64,000 bases of DNA from Comamonas granuli NBRC 101663 (GCF_000739995.1 NZ_BBJX01000014.1:1-64000), one strand, 5' to 3'; numbered from the stretch's first letter, positions 1-9,414 are shown. Numbers and translations: made by a program. The notes: generated by a model from the letters alone, not told the origin.

Positions 1-2
1 CA

Positions 3-461
3 TTAGACGAAGCACAGCAGCGCACAGTTGATGCACTACAAACAAGTGCTGCAACAACGTTGGTGAAGACTCTTCAAATGGTGCAGCTACAAAAAGCGAT
101 TTCTGCTGTTGGCATGTTCTCGATGTTTGATGCCATCCTTCAGGATCAGCTGCAATGTAAAGACGGATTCAAAGAAGCCGGAAAAATCCTAGAGAACCAA
201 GACGAGATCGAGCTTAAAGAAATTTTTTCCAATCTTCAACTTGCGGTTAATGTGCTAAAACATGGTAAGGGTCGAAGCTATGAAGAATTAGTCGAAAAAG
301 CAGGAGCACTTCCATTCAGAGTCAAACTTCCAGATGAGTATTTTTTCAATGAAGGAGATGTCTCTGAAATATCAACGCTGGTGGAGGTCGATGATGCTTT
401 CGTTGTGCTTTGCGCCGAGATTATTCATAAGGTTTCTGTTGCCGTCCGAATTAGCTCTTAA
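3..461 (+). CDS. C-terminal part of an unknown protein (cut by window edge)
   Basis: The frame is open to the first base of the window, so the 5' end is missing. The TTG at 60 and the GTG next to it are not convincing starts because in-frame codons continue upstream. The visible 152 codons encode a mostly helical, charged protein with no motif I recognise. The stop lies 72 bases before the Ntn-hydrolase-like gene, on the same strand. Both genes are visibly richer in A+T than the cobalamin genes that follow, which suggests a transferred segment. Function unknown. Confidence 0.6.
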   Translation, partial: LDEAQQRTVDALQTSAATTLVKTLQMVQLQKAISAVGMFSMFDAILQDQLQCKDGFKEAGKILENQDEIELKEIFSNLQLAVNVLKHGKGRSYEELVEKAGALPFRVKLPDEYFFNEGDVSEISTLVEVDDAFVVLCAEIIHKVSVAVRISS

Positions 462-533
462 CCCGGCGCTCAAGCCGACCCGTATTCTGCGGGTGGCTTA
501 CCTGGTTCGTTAGGCCTCTTTGCAAGGGAGAAA

Positions 534-1361
534 ATGACACTCGTAGCAGCTTGGGTTCGACAACACAAAATGGGTGAAGAGTTATATGTAGCAAGTGACT
601 CTCGACTCAACGGTGGCCGTACTTGGGACATTGGTACTAAGGTACTTGACCTCGGTCGGGGGGATGCAGTGATTGCATTTGCAGGAAACACAGCAAATGC
701 ATATCCACTGATGCTTCAATTGCAGACTGCGGTCAAGATGCACCCCAAAATCCGCAGCCGCGCTTACGATATAACTCACCTTAAAGGGCATGTTTTGCGC
801 ATCTTCAATGCCATGTGGAAGTCCATATCCGATCTGCCCAGAGGTCAGAAGGTGCCAGATCCTGCCGAAAGCAAATTCATTCTCGCCGGGTACTCATGGC
901 AGTACAGCACATTCAAAATTTGGACGGTTTACTTTGACAATCCGACCAATGAATTTAAATTTCGCGAGGCTTCTACACATCGGAAGAAGGCTGGTGGCAA
1001 CAAATACTTCGCATTCATCGGCGACGACGAAAATCTTGCCAACGAACGCGCTTGCGAAATCCTAAGAGTACGAGGTCGTGTGCGAGCGATCGGAATGGAA
1101 ATGGAACCTTTCGAGGTTCTCCTTGAATTCATTCGAGACCCGCAAAAGCCGTACATTGGCGGATGTCCTCAAATATACAAAATATACACACATCTAAACA
1201 CACTGCCATACAACATCTACTGGCCAGACCGTGCCTCGCGCACACTGGCATTCGGTGGTCGAACTTTGCTTCCATATGAGCGAAATGAGTTCTTGGCCAT
1301 GGATCCCGAAACATTTGAAGTTGAAAAGCCAGAGTGGCCAGATGCTCAACAAGAAGCATAA
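534..1361 (+). CDS. Proteasome-fold (Ntn-hydrolase-like) protein
   Basis: 275 aa; ATG preceded by AAGGGAG. The protein begins Met-Thr-Leu-Val-Ala-Ala. Numbering from Thr as residue 1, there is an ASDSR motif with Asp at 21, then GTKVLDL with Lys at 35, then VIAFAGNTANAY. This is the order seen in proteasome beta subunits and HslV: N-terminal Thr nucleophile, an Asp in (A/S)DSR, and a Lys near 33. Met before Thr is normally removed by methionine aminopeptidase, which would expose the nucleophile. At 275 aa it is much longer than HslV (about 175), and the last 100 residues show no known motif. No hslU-like ATPase is visible. The fold assignment is a family-level inference; substrate and role are unknown. 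Confidence 0.7.
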   Translation: MTLVAAWVRQHKMGEELYVASDSRLNGGRTWDIGTKVLDLGRGDAVIAFAGNTANAYPLMLQLQTAVKMHPKIRSRAYDITHLKGHVLRIFNAMWKSISDLPRGQKVPDPAESKFILAGYSWQYSTFKIWTVYFDNPTNEFKFREASTHRKKAGGNKYFAFIGDDENLANERACEILRVRGRVRAIGMEMEPFEVLLEFIRDPQKPYIGGCPQIYKIYTHLNTLPYNIYWPDRASRTLAFGGRTLLPYERNEFLAMDPETFEVEKPEWPDAQQEA

Positions 1362-1710
1362 GTACATATTCTCCTACGCTCCAGAGCGTAACTGGGCGGT
1401 AAAGCAGATGCCAACACTGGCCATGGCTTCGCCATTTTCATGGCCAGTTTTGGTGCCCTACGCCTTCGGCTCCGGCGCCGCTTACCTTGGGCGTTGAAAG
1501 TCTGCTTCTTGATCCCATCAGCGACAGCTCATGGCCGAAAGCTGCTCCACAACCGACGCCGTTTCGCGCCCACCCAGGCTCAAACACACCGCGCAAATCA
1601 ACTGCCAAATCACCTTGTAGTGCTTACCCATAAAACGCCAACAGCTATTGATTCCATAGCTGACAGCGCATTCCGGTGCCTCCCACTGGCGACAACGCCA
1701 GGGCAGCCCC
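1362..1710. other. Intergenic, no supported gene
   Basis: About 350 bases between the Ntn-hydrolase-like gene and the 3' end of cobT. Short open frames occur on both strands, but none has a plausible start or a recognisable product. Base composition rises from AT-rich to GC-rich across it, so it probably holds the right edge of the foreign segment. Confidence 0.4.
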
Positions 1711-2772
1711 TCACGCTGCAGTTTGCTCCGACACCCCCGCCGCATCAAAGCTCGCCATCTCGCGCAGGATGGCGCAGGCCGATTGCAAGAGCGGCCAAGC
1801 CAGCGCTGCACCGGAGCCTTCGCCCAGGCGCAGGTCGAGTTGAAGCAGCGGCTCGGCCTGCATCTGCGCCAGCATGAGCTGGTGGCCGCGCTCGCCCGAG
1901 CGGTGGGCGAACACGCAGCGTTGCAGCACAGGGGGTTGCAGGCGGCTGGCGACGAGCACGGCGGCGCTGGTGATGAAGCCGTCCACCAGGATCACGCGGC
2001 GCTCCTGCGCGGCCTGCAGCACGGCGCCGACCATGGTGGCGACCTCGTAGCCGCCTAGCGCGGCCAGGGCATCGAGCGGCGCGGTGGCGGCGGCGTTGGC
2101 GTCCAGCGCCTGCTGCAGCACGGCGCGCTTGCGTGCTATGCCTGCGGCGCCCAGCCCGGTGCCCGCGCCGGTGCAATCCTGCAGCGAAAGGCCGCACAGG
2201 CGCGCCAACAGGAGCGAGGCCACCGAGGTGTTGGCGATGCCCATTTCGCCCAGCAGCAGCACGTTGCCGGGCAGCTCGCGCACCAGTTCGATGCCATGGT
2301 TCAGGGCCTGGGCGCACTGCGCGGCGCTCATGGCCGGGCCTTGGCTGGCGTCCTGCGTGCCGGGGGCCACCTTGCGCAGCAGCAGGCGCGGCTGGCCGGG
2401 GGCGGCTTCGCGCGGGGCGATGTCGCGCGCCACGCCGCAGTCCACCACGGTGAGCGCCAGGCCGTGCTGGCGCGCCAGCACGCTGACGGCGGCGCCGCCG
2501 GCGAGGAAGTTTTCCACCATCTGCCAGGTCACGTCGCTCGGGAAGGCCGAGACGCCGCGCGCGGCCAGGCCGTGGTCGCCCGCGAAGACGACCATCTGCG
2601 GCTGCTCCAGCCGGGGTGATGCCGTGCCCTGGATCTGGCCCAGGCGCAGCGCAAGCTGCTCCAGGCGGCCCAGCGAGCCCAGGGGTTTGGTCTTGTGGTC
2701 CAGTTGGTGCTGCAGGGCCTGGGTGAGCTGCGGATCGGCGATGTCGGCAATCAGGGGCAGGTGGGCATTCAT
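1711..2772 (-). CDS. cobT: Nicotinate-nucleotide--dimethylbenzimidazole phosphoribosyltransferase
   Basis: 353 aa, the usual family length. It transfers the phosphoribosyl group of nicotinate mononucleotide to 5,6-dimethylbenzimidazole, making alpha-ribazole phosphate for the lower loop of cobalamin. Diagnostic stretches are KPLGSLGRLE near the N-terminus, FAGDHGLAARGVSAFP, GEMGIANTSVAS, and LGEGSGAALAWPL near the C-terminus, which contains the catalytic Glu. The gene lies downstream of a cobalamin riboswitch and a broken bluB, whose intact product would make the base this enzyme uses. It is not the cobaltochelatase subunit that shares the name CobT (52023-53747). Confidence 0.96.
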   Translation of the reverse strand: MNAHLPLIADIADPQLTQALQHQLDHKTKPLGSLGRLEQLALRLGQIQGTASPRLEQPQMVVFAGDHGLAARGVSAFPSDVTWQMVENFLAGGAAVSVLARQHGLALTVVDCGVARDIAPREAAPGQPRLLLRKVAPGTQDASQGPAMSAAQCAQALNHGIELVRELPGNVLLLGEMGIANTSVASLLLARLCGLSLQDCTGAGTGLGAAGIARKRAVLQQALDANAAATAPLDALAALGGYEVATMVGAVLQAAQERRVILVDGFITSAAVLVASRLQPPVLQRCVFAHRSGERGHQLMLAQMQAEPLLQLDLRLGEGSGAALAWPLLQSACAILREMASFDAAGVSEQTAA

Positions 2773-2913
2773 GCGTGTTCAACTTTCAATGGGAGGTTTG
2801 GCGCGGCCCGCACACAGGGGTCGCGCATTGGCGGGCGGAGCGCGCTTGGCCGGCCTGGCCCGGTGCGGCAGGATCGGGCGAGGGCTTCACGCCCGCACTG
2901 GGCGGCAGCCTGG

Positions 2914-3125
2914 TTACACGAGGTCTTCCAGGGGCAGGCGCGGCAGCCAGCCAGCGGCTTCCAGCTCGGGCGTGGTGTGGAAGGGACTCAAGTGGTCCAC
3001 GCCCCACCCTTCGACTGCCCGCGCACGTCGCGGCGTGAAAAGATGGCGTGGTCGATGGCGTCGCGCGCTTCTTGCGTGAAGGCGTGCGCGCTGGGCGTGG
3101 CTTGCGCCACTGCGCTGGTATTCAT
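2914..3125 (-). pseudogene. bluB: bluB remnant with internal deletion
   Basis: Reading from the ATG at 3125 (AGGGGA upstream) gives 37 residues ending in AIFSRRDVRGQ, the start of BluB, the flavin-dependent 5,6-dimethylbenzimidazole synthase. The frame then reads SKGGAWTT and stops at 2988. In another frame the last 19 codons before the TAA at 2914 read TPELEAAGWLPRLPLEDLV, which resembles the BluB C-terminus. About 210 bases remain of the roughly 650 expected, so the flavin-binding core is gone and the ends are out of frame. The gene sits directly below a cobalamin riboswitch and above cobT. Confidence 0.75.
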
Positions 3126-3174
3126 GGCAGTCCCCTGTGCGTGAATAGTGGCAGCGCTGCCCGGCCTTGCAGCG

Positions 3175-3352
3175 CCAAGAATGGCTCAGGCCGGTCTTCT
3201 GGCTTGGAGTCGTCTGCCTTGGCACACCTTCCCGGCTGGGCAGCCAGTGGTATTTGTGCGCGGCATCGTCCTTACAGCGTTGGGCACGCGGCGGACTTGC
3301 ACCGCCTTCCCGATTCTCCCTTTGCCATCATGGCATTGGGCACCTGAGGGGC
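3175..3352 (-). promoter_or_regulatory. Cobalamin (B12) riboswitch
   Basis: Read on the minus strand, the region holds AAAGGGAGAATCGGGAAG, then GGTGCAAGTCCGCC, then GCTGTAAGGACGATG, and finally the B12 box AGCCAGAAGACCGGCC (about 3177-3194). These are the conserved blocks of the AdoCbl riboswitch in correct order. It lies about 50 bases above the bluB remnant and reads towards bluB and cobT. cobQ ends just upstream (3384), so the switch controls the bluB-cobT part and not cobQ. Confidence 0.92.
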
Positions 3353-3383
3353 GGGATGATAGCAGCCGCCCACTGCGCAATGC

Positions 3384-4886
3384 TTACGCGATGAGCGCGT
3401 CCAGCACGCCCGGTGCGAAGTGCTGGGCCACGCCCTCTGCCAAGCCGTCGAACACCGTCTCCAGCGTCGGCGCCTGGGCGCCAAACAGGGCGTGCAGCAC
3501 GGCGGCGTCCTCGAATAGACCGTGCAGGTACACGCCCAGCACATTGCCCTCCGGGTTCTGCCAGGCGATGCCCGGCATGACCTCGCGCGCCACGTCGCCC
3601 TTGGCGGCCATGGCGGGGTGCTGGGCGGTCTGGCCGTGGTGGATTTCGTAGCCGCAGGCAGCCACGCCCGAGAGCGGCGCCCAGGCACCCGCGAGCGACC
3701 CGAAGGCTGCGCTGGTGTGCCGCACGGTCTTGGCGGGCTCGAACACGGTGACCAGGGGCAGCAGGCCCAGGCCGGGGCCGTTGCCGTCGATGCCCTCGGG
3801 GTCGATCAGCGCCTCGCCCAGCATCTGCAGCCCGCCGCACACGCCCAGCACGGTGCCGCCCCGCCCCGCGTGCGCGGCGATGGACTGGTCCAGCCCCTGC
3901 GCGCGCAGCCAGGCCAGGTCGGCGGCAGTGGCCTTGGAGCCGGGCAGCACGATCCAGTCGCTGGGCCGCAGGCCCGCCACGTCGGCCGGGCTGCGCACCC
4001 ACTGCAGGCGCAGGCCGGGCACGTTCTTGAGCGGCTGGAATTCGTCGAGGTTGCTGATGCGCGGATAGGCCACCACGGCCACCGTGGTGTGCACGGCGCC
4101 GGGGGTCAGCGTACGGTCGTCAAAAACACCGTCTTCCTCCGGCAGGCCGTGGTGCCACTGCATGGGGATGGTGGCCACGGTGGGCACGCCGGTGCGCTCC
4201 TGCAGGTGCTGCGGCGCGGGCGCGAGCAGGCTGGCGTCGCCCCGGAACTTGTTGAGCACGAAGCCGTGGATCAGCGCGCGCTCGTCCTCGGGCAGCAGGG
4301 CCCAGGTGCCGTAGAGGTGGGCGAAGGCGCCGCCCCGGTCGATGTCGGTGACCAGCAGGCAGCGCGCGCCGGCATGGCGCGCCACGCGCATGTTCACGAT
4401 GTCGCTGGCGTGCAGGTTGGTCTCGGCGGGCGAGCCCGCGCCCTCGATCACCACCACGTCGTTCTCGGCGCGCAGGGCATCGAGCGCGGCGGCGATCTGC
4501 GGCCACACGAGCTGGCTGCGGCCGCGCCAGGGCAAGGCGGTCAGCTCGGCGCTCACCTGCCCCAGCAGCACCACCTGGCTGTGCGTGTCGGCCTCGGGCT
4601 TGAGCAAGAGCGGGTTCATGCGCACTTCAGGAACAGCGCGCGCGGCCAGGGCCTGGAAGTACTGCGCCGAGCCGATCTCACCCCACTGGCCGCCCTCGCC
4701 CTCAACCACGCGGGCGTTGTTGCTCATGTTCTGCGCCTTGAACGGCGCCACCTTCAGGCCCAGGTTGCTGTAGTAGCGGCACAGCGCGGTGGTAAGCCAG
4801 CTTTTGCCAGCGCCGCTGGTGGTGCCCAGCACCATGACGCATTGCGCCGCCCCCGGCCGGGTCTTGTGGATCGTGTGGTCTGCCAT
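3384..4886 (-). CDS. cobQ: Cobyric acid synthase (glutamine-hydrolysing)
   Basis: About 500 aa from the Met at 4886 (MADHTIHKTRPG). An upstream in-frame ATG at 4976 would add 30 residues without family likeness. The enzyme amidates adenosylcobyrinic acid a,c-diamide at positions b, d, e and g. The N-terminal synthetase half has VLGTTSGAGKSW (P-loop-like), APFKAQNMSNNA and VVIEGAGSPAETNL. The C-terminal class I amidotransferase half has TVLGVCGGLQMLG with the Cys nucleophile and GYEIHHGQT. Its strand and position place it with the cobalamin genes. Confidence 0.95.
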   Translation of the reverse strand: MADHTIHKTRPGAAQCVMVLGTTSGAGKSWLTTALCRYYSNLGLKVAPFKAQNMSNNARVVEGEGGQWGEIGSAQYFQALAARAVPEVRMNPLLLKPEADTHSQVVLLGQVSAELTALPWRGRSQLVWPQIAAALDALRAENDVVVIEGAGSPAETNLHASDIVNMRVARHAGARCLLVTDIDRGGAFAHLYGTWALLPEDERALIHGFVLNKFRGDASLLAPAPQHLQERTGVPTVATIPMQWHHGLPEEDGVFDDRTLTPGAVHTTVAVVAYPRISNLDEFQPLKNVPGLRLQWVRSPADVAGLRPSDWIVLPGSKATAADLAWLRAQGLDQSIAAHAGRGGTVLGVCGGLQMLGEALIDPEGIDGNGPGLGLLPLVTVFEPAKTVRHTSAAFGSLAGAWAPLSGVAACGYEIHHGQTAQHPAMAAKGDVAREVMPGIAWQNPEGNVLGVYLHGLFEDAAVLHALFGAQAPTLETVFDGLAEGVAQHFAPGVLDALIA

Positions 4887-5015
4887 GGGCGCAACGATAC
4901 CTGTTGCGCAGAGTCCGCCCGGCGGTGGGGCATTTGCGCGCCCCATGCGCGCAAGCCCGGGGGCGGCAACGCGCACCGGGCCCGGACTGTGAACGGGCTC
5001 TTATGATGCAGCGCC

Positions 5016-6188
5016 ATGAACATTCTCCAGACGCTGCGCCGCTGGTCCGAGGAAGACCAGCGCGTGCAGGAAGCCGCCTACCGCCGCAATCTTCATGTGC
5101 TGGGCATCACCGCGTGGGGCATGGTGGCCCTGAACCTGCTGCACGTCGCCGTGTTCGCCCTGCTGGACTTCGGCGAGCCCGTGCGCGACGCCTGGGCCCG
5201 CCAGATCGCCCAGGCACATGGGGCCATGGCGCTGCTGATGCTGGCACTGGGCTGGTGGTCCCGCAGGCTGCAGGCCCGCACGTCGTCCCGCCCCTGGCAG
5301 CACGCACTGCCGGCGTTGACGGCCGTACTCGTTCTGGCATGGGCGGTGGCGCTGACGCTGCTGGACCAGGCGGTCAGCACCAGCATCAATGCCTTCGTCA
5401 ACGCCGCCGTGGGCATCGCCATCGTGTTCCTGCTGCGCCCGCGGTCGGCACTGGCCATCCTGGTCGTGGCCTGGTGCGCGCTGGCCTGGACCTTGGGCTG
5501 GACCACCCAGGACCAGGCCCTGCTGACCACCAACCGCATGAATGCGGCATCGGCCTGCATCCTGGCGGCACTGGTCAGCAGCCTGCTGTGGCGGCGGTAC
5601 GTCCAGACTGAACTGCTGCAGCGCGCCCTGGCCGACACCAACGAACAACTGGAGCGACAGCAGGTCGAGCTGCAGGCGCTTGCCACCCTGGACCCGCTCA
5701 CCGGCCTGCTCAACCGCCGGGCCTTCGTGCGCGCAGCGGAGGCGGAACTGGCGCGCGCCCGCCGCCAGGGCAGCCCGCTGTCGCTGCTCATGCTCGATCT
5801 GGACCACTTCAAGTCCATCAACGACCACTTCGGCCATCCCAAGGGCGATGAAGTGCTGCGCGAGGTCGCCCGGCTGATGACGCACACCGTGCGCCACACC
5901 GACCGGATCGCCCGCTACGGCGGCGAAGAATTCGTCCTGCTGCTGCCCGACACCAGCGAAGCCGACGCGCTGCACCTGGCCGAGAAACTGCGGCAGGCGC
6001 TGGCGAACACACGCATCGCCCACCTGGCAACGCCGGTGACGGCCAGCATCGGCCTGGCATGCCTGCCCGCGCACAGCACCATGGACCTGGACACCCTGCT
6101 CCAGCATGTGGACTGCGCACTCTACGAGGCCAAGCACCAGGGGCGCAACCGCTGCGTGGCCGCGCCGATGCAGCCCCCCACGCCCTGA
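5016..6188 (+). CDS. Membrane-anchored diguanylate cyclase
   Basis: 390 aa. About six hydrophobic segments (residues 28-205) form a membrane sensor, followed by a short coiled coil and a GGDEF domain opened by TLDPLTGLLNRRAF. The signature is GGEEF at residues 302-306, an active-site form. RHTD at 293-296, five residues before it, fits the RxxD inhibitory I-site. The product should make cyclic di-GMP with product feedback. It precedes the chemosensory-like set on the same strand by 162 bases, so a functional link is possible but not shown. Confidence 0.93.
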   Translation: MNILQTLRRWSEEDQRVQEAAYRRNLHVLGITAWGMVALNLLHVAVFALLDFGEPVRDAWARQIAQAHGAMALLMLALGWWSRRLQARTSSRPWQHALPALTAVLVLAWAVALTLLDQAVSTSINAFVNAAVGIAIVFLLRPRSALAILVVAWCALAWTLGWTTQDQALLTTNRMNAASACILAALVSSLLWRRYVQTELLQRALADTNEQLERQQVELQALATLDPLTGLLNRRAFVRAAEAELARARRQGSPLSLLMLDLDHFKSINDHFGHPKGDEVLREVARLMTHTVRHTDRIARYGGEEFVLLLPDTSEADALHLAEKLRQALANTRIAHLATPVTASIGLACLPAHSTMDLDTLLQHVDCALYEAKHQGRNRCVAAPMQPPTP

Positions 6189-6350
6189 CCGGCACCTGGG
6201 CATGCGGCCGGCCCGGGCGGCCCGCCGCGATGGCTCCGGCCCACCTCGCGTGCACAGGCGCGGGCCAGGCCGCGTCACCGTCATCAAGTTGCAACCAGCG
6301 CAACCCACAATTTGTATTCAATTGTGAGTTCCCGCAGGGGGCTGGCCTTC

Positions 6351-8684
6351 ATGACCGTACGACAACGCATCATCTTTCTCATCGCACTCACCTTCGCGGC
6401 ACTGGGCGGTGTCGGGGGGGTGGCCCTCTACCAGTCGCACCAGGGGGCGCGGGAGGTCAAGGCCGTCACCGAAGGCGTGGTGCCCAGCACCATCCAGTCC
6501 GTGGAGCTCATGGGGCAGCTCAAGGACATCCAGATCGCCACACTCGCCATGGTGGCAGCACCGGACAAGGAGGCGGCCCTGGGCCTGCATGGCGAACTCA
6601 GCGCCCGCAGGACGGGCCTGCAGCAAGCCCTCGATGCGCAGCAACGGCAGGCCGACAGCCAGGCGCAACGCGGCCTGATCGAAGAGGCGCGCCACAGCCT
6701 GGACAACTACTTCGCGGCCATAGACGACACCGTGCGCCTCAAGCTGGCCGGGCAGCAAGAGGCGGCCGAGGCGACCATGGCCGCCACCGTGGACCAGTAC
6801 CTGCGCGAGCAAGGCCAGATGATCGACGCGGTGCAGGTGGAGAAGCGTCGGAGCAAGGACCAGGCCATCGAGGCGCTCAACCAGAACCTGCGCAACACCA
6901 GTGCGACGCTCGCCGCGGTCACCGTGGTGTCGGTGCTGGGCCTCGCGCTGATCGGCTACCTGCTCTACCGGCAGATCATCCAGCCGCTGGGCGACATGGA
7001 GCACAAGATGACCGCCATCGCCGCGAGCCAGGACTTCACGCACCGCGTGCCCGTCAAGCGCCAGGACGAGATCGGCCGCTCGATCGTGGCGTTCAACACC
7101 ATGATCGAGAAGATCCAGCACAGCAGCGCACTCGTGCGGCAGAAAAGCGCCGACATCCAGGCGCTGCTGCACGCCATTCCGCAGGGCATTCTCACGCTGC
7201 AGGCGGGGGGCCGCATCCACCCGGAGTTCTCCGAGCACCTGGTGACGCTGCTCGGCACGCGCGACATCGCAGGGCGCCCCGTGGCGCAAGTGATCTTCGC
7301 GCACACCGACCTCGGGGCCGACGCCACGGCCCAGGCCCTGGCCGCCATCGATGCCTGCATGGGCGAAGAGGCCATGAACTTCGACTTCAATGCGCATCTG
7401 CTCCCGCGCGAAATCGGCCGCCCACAGCCCGACGGTACGCTGTGCATCTGGGAGCTGGGCTGGTCGCCCATCGCCAGCGAGGACGGCACGATAGCGCGGC
7501 TCATGCTCTGCATCCGCGATGTGACCGAATTGCGCCAGCTCGCGCGCGCCGCGCAGGCACAGCAGCAGGAGCTGGCGATCATCGGCGAGATCCTGGCGCT
7601 GGAGCGTTCCAAGTTCCACGCCTTCGCCGCCAGCGCCGGCGCCTTCATCGCGGCCAACCAGCAGTTGGTGCACACCGCCGACCAGGCGCCCGAGGAGCGC
7701 CCGGCGGCCATCGCTGCGCTGTTTCGCAACATGCACACCGTCAAGGGCAATGCGCGCACCTACGGCCTGCTCCAGCTCGCCGACGCGGCGCACGCGGCAG
7801 AGCAGCGCTATGACACGCTGCGGCACGACGCCAGCGCTTGGGACTCCGATGCCCTGCTCGCCGACCTGTCCGCCGTGCAGGCCATGCTCGACATCTACCA
7901 GAGCGTGGAGACCGTGAAGCTGCGCGACCGCAGCATAGCCGCGGACGAGGCTGGCGCCCCCAGCAGCGCACTGCCCCACCCGCAGGTGCAGGCCCTCGCC
8001 CGGCAACTGCACGAGGCCGCCGGCAGCGCGGACCTGCAGGCGCTCCAGGCCATCACGGCACACGCCGCGCGCACGCTGCAGCAGTGGGGCAGCCTGCGGC
8101 TGGCACAGGCGCTGGGCGGCACGATCGCCTCGCTGCCCGCACTCGCCGCGGAGCTGGCCAAGGAGCCCCCCGTGGTGCAGGTGAACGATGGCCACATCGC
8201 GGTACAGCGCGAGATCGCAGACATGCTGCGCGACGTGTTCACCCACCTGCTACGCAACGCCATGGACCACGGCATCGAGCCCGCCGCGGAGCGCCTGCGC
8301 GCCGGCAAGCCGGCCGCCGGGCGCATAGAGATCGACGCTGCCCTGCAAGGCCAGGCCCTGCAACTGCGCATGGCGGACGACGGCCGCGGTCTCGACCTCG
8401 GCCGCATCCAGGCACGGGCGATAGAGGCTGGCCTGCTCGCAGCGCACGAGCAGCCCAGCGAGGAAGCCCTGGCGCAGTTCATCTTCGCCCCCGGTTTTTC
8501 CACGGCCAGCGCCGTCACGGCAGTGTCGGGGCGCGGCGTCGGCATGGACGCGGTCAAGGCCTTCGTCACCGCCCACGGCGGCGACGTGGCGCTGCGGCTG
8601 CACACCGCCACGGCAAGCGCACACCGTGCGTTCGACATCCTGATCCACCTGCCCGCACGCTTTGCGCTGCATGCGCCAGGCTGA
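6351..8684 (+). CDS. Membrane CheA-like hybrid: four-helix sensor, HAMP, PAS-like, Hpt, HATPase
   Basis: 777 aa from the ATG at 6351; a TTG start at 6312 would put 13 unlikely residues before the membrane segment. Order: TM helix 5-27, periplasmic MCP-type helical bundle, TM helix about 186-208, HAMP about 209-262, PAS-like domain about 275-390, Hpt domain with HTVKGNARTYG (His462), and HATPase with LLRNAMDHGIE near 633, ADDGRGLD near 675 and GRGVGMDAVK near 727. The ATPase boxes are CheA-type. No CheW-like regulatory domain follows, and no CheA dimerisation domain is evident. It appears to merge receptor and CheA kinase in one chain. The CheY encoded four genes on is the obvious phosphoacceptor. 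Confidence 0.85.
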   Translation: MTVRQRIIFLIALTFAALGGVGGVALYQSHQGAREVKAVTEGVVPSTIQSVELMGQLKDIQIATLAMVAAPDKEAALGLHGELSARRTGLQQALDAQQRQADSQAQRGLIEEARHSLDNYFAAIDDTVRLKLAGQQEAAEATMAATVDQYLREQGQMIDAVQVEKRRSKDQAIEALNQNLRNTSATLAAVTVVSVLGLALIGYLLYRQIIQPLGDMEHKMTAIAASQDFTHRVPVKRQDEIGRSIVAFNTMIEKIQHSSALVRQKSADIQALLHAIPQGILTLQAGGRIHPEFSEHLVTLLGTRDIAGRPVAQVIFAHTDLGADATAQALAAIDACMGEEAMNFDFNAHLLPREIGRPQPDGTLCIWELGWSPIASEDGTIARLMLCIRDVTELRQLARAAQAQQQELAIIGEILALERSKFHAFAASAGAFIAANQQLVHTADQAPEERPAAIAALFRNMHTVKGNARTYGLLQLADAAHAAEQRYDTLRHDASAWDSDALLADLSAVQAMLDIYQSVETVKLRDRSIAADEAGAPSSALPHPQVQALARQLHEAAGSADLQALQAITAHAARTLQQWGSLRLAQALGGTIASLPALAAELAKEPPVVQVNDGHIAVQREIADMLRDVFTHLLRNAMDHGIEPAAERLRAGKPAAGRIEIDAALQGQALQLRMADDGRGLDLGRIQARAIEAGLLAAHEQPSEEALAQFIFAPGFSTASAVTAVSGRGVGMDAVKAFVTAHGGDVALRLHTATASAHRAFDILIHLPARFALHAPG

Positions 8685-8706
8685 AGGGCCGCAGGAGCAT
8701 CACCCC

Positions 8707-9414
8707 ATGGACATGCTGATCTCGTTCACCAGCGGCGCCCTGGCATGCGCACTGGTATCCGGCTGGTGGCTGGTACGCCTGGCGCGGCGCCGTGCCCCGC
8801 AGGCCATCGTCATCGACCACGGCGCCGCCGACCATGACCGCGCGGCGCTGCTGCAGGCGCAGGTCGAGGACCTGCAGCAGCAATTGCGCCACACCCGGCT
8901 GGCGCTGGAGCAGACGCAGCAGCGCCTGCCCCAGGAGCTGCAGGCGCTGGAGTACAGCACCCAGGCCCGCACACGGGCGCTGGTCGACGGCGCCCTGACC
9001 CACACGAAGACCCTGTCCACCTCACTGGCGGAGCTGCAAGGCATCAGCAAGACCTTCGACCGCTGGCATGCCGACATGAGCCGCCTCGTCGCCCACAACA
9101 AGGACATGCACGTAAAGAACGACGAGTTCGCGCGCATCGTCTCGCAGATGATCATCGTGGCCCTCAACGCCTCCATCGAGGCGGCCCGCGCAGGCGCGGC
9201 CGGCCAGGGCTTCGCCGTGGTCGCCAACGAAATGCGCTCGCTCTCCGTGCGCGCCGAAGCGCTGTCCAAGCACTACCGGGACAACCTCTACCAAAACGAC
9301 CTGATCGCCACCACCGTCTTCCAGGACATGCAGGCCGGCGGCAAGATGGTCATCAACGCCGCCATCGGCCTGGAACTGACGAACCAGAAGGTCCGGGCGG
9401 CCCTCTGCGCATGA
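8707..9414 (+). CDS. Short methyl-accepting chemotaxis-like signalling protein
   Basis: 235 aa from the ATG at 8707. One N-terminal membrane helix (about 3-22) is followed by a coiled coil rich in Gln and Leu, then an MCP signalling tip near 136-183 containing VALNASIEAARAG and GQGFAVVANEMRSLSVRA. No ligand-binding domain is present, and the cytoplasmic region is much shorter than in classical receptors. It follows the kinase by 22 bases and overlaps the next gene as ATGA. A scaffold or adaptor coupling the kinase is plausible. Confidence 0.8.
   Translation: MDMLISFTSGALACALVSGWWLVRLARRRAPQAIVIDHGAADHDRAALLQAQVEDLQQQLRHTRLALEQTQQRLPQELQALEYSTQARTRALVDGALTHTKTLSTSLAELQGISKTFDRWHADMSRLVAHNKDMHVKNDEFARIVSQMIIVALNASIEAARAGAAGQGFAVVANEMRSLSVRAEALSKHYRDNLYQNDLIATTVFQDMQAGGKMVINAAIGLELTNQKVRAALCA

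Noticed and set aside
6318-8246. 642-codon minus-strand open frame
   Set aside because: Antisense to the CheA-like kinase; low-complexity Leu/Gly/His-rich translation.
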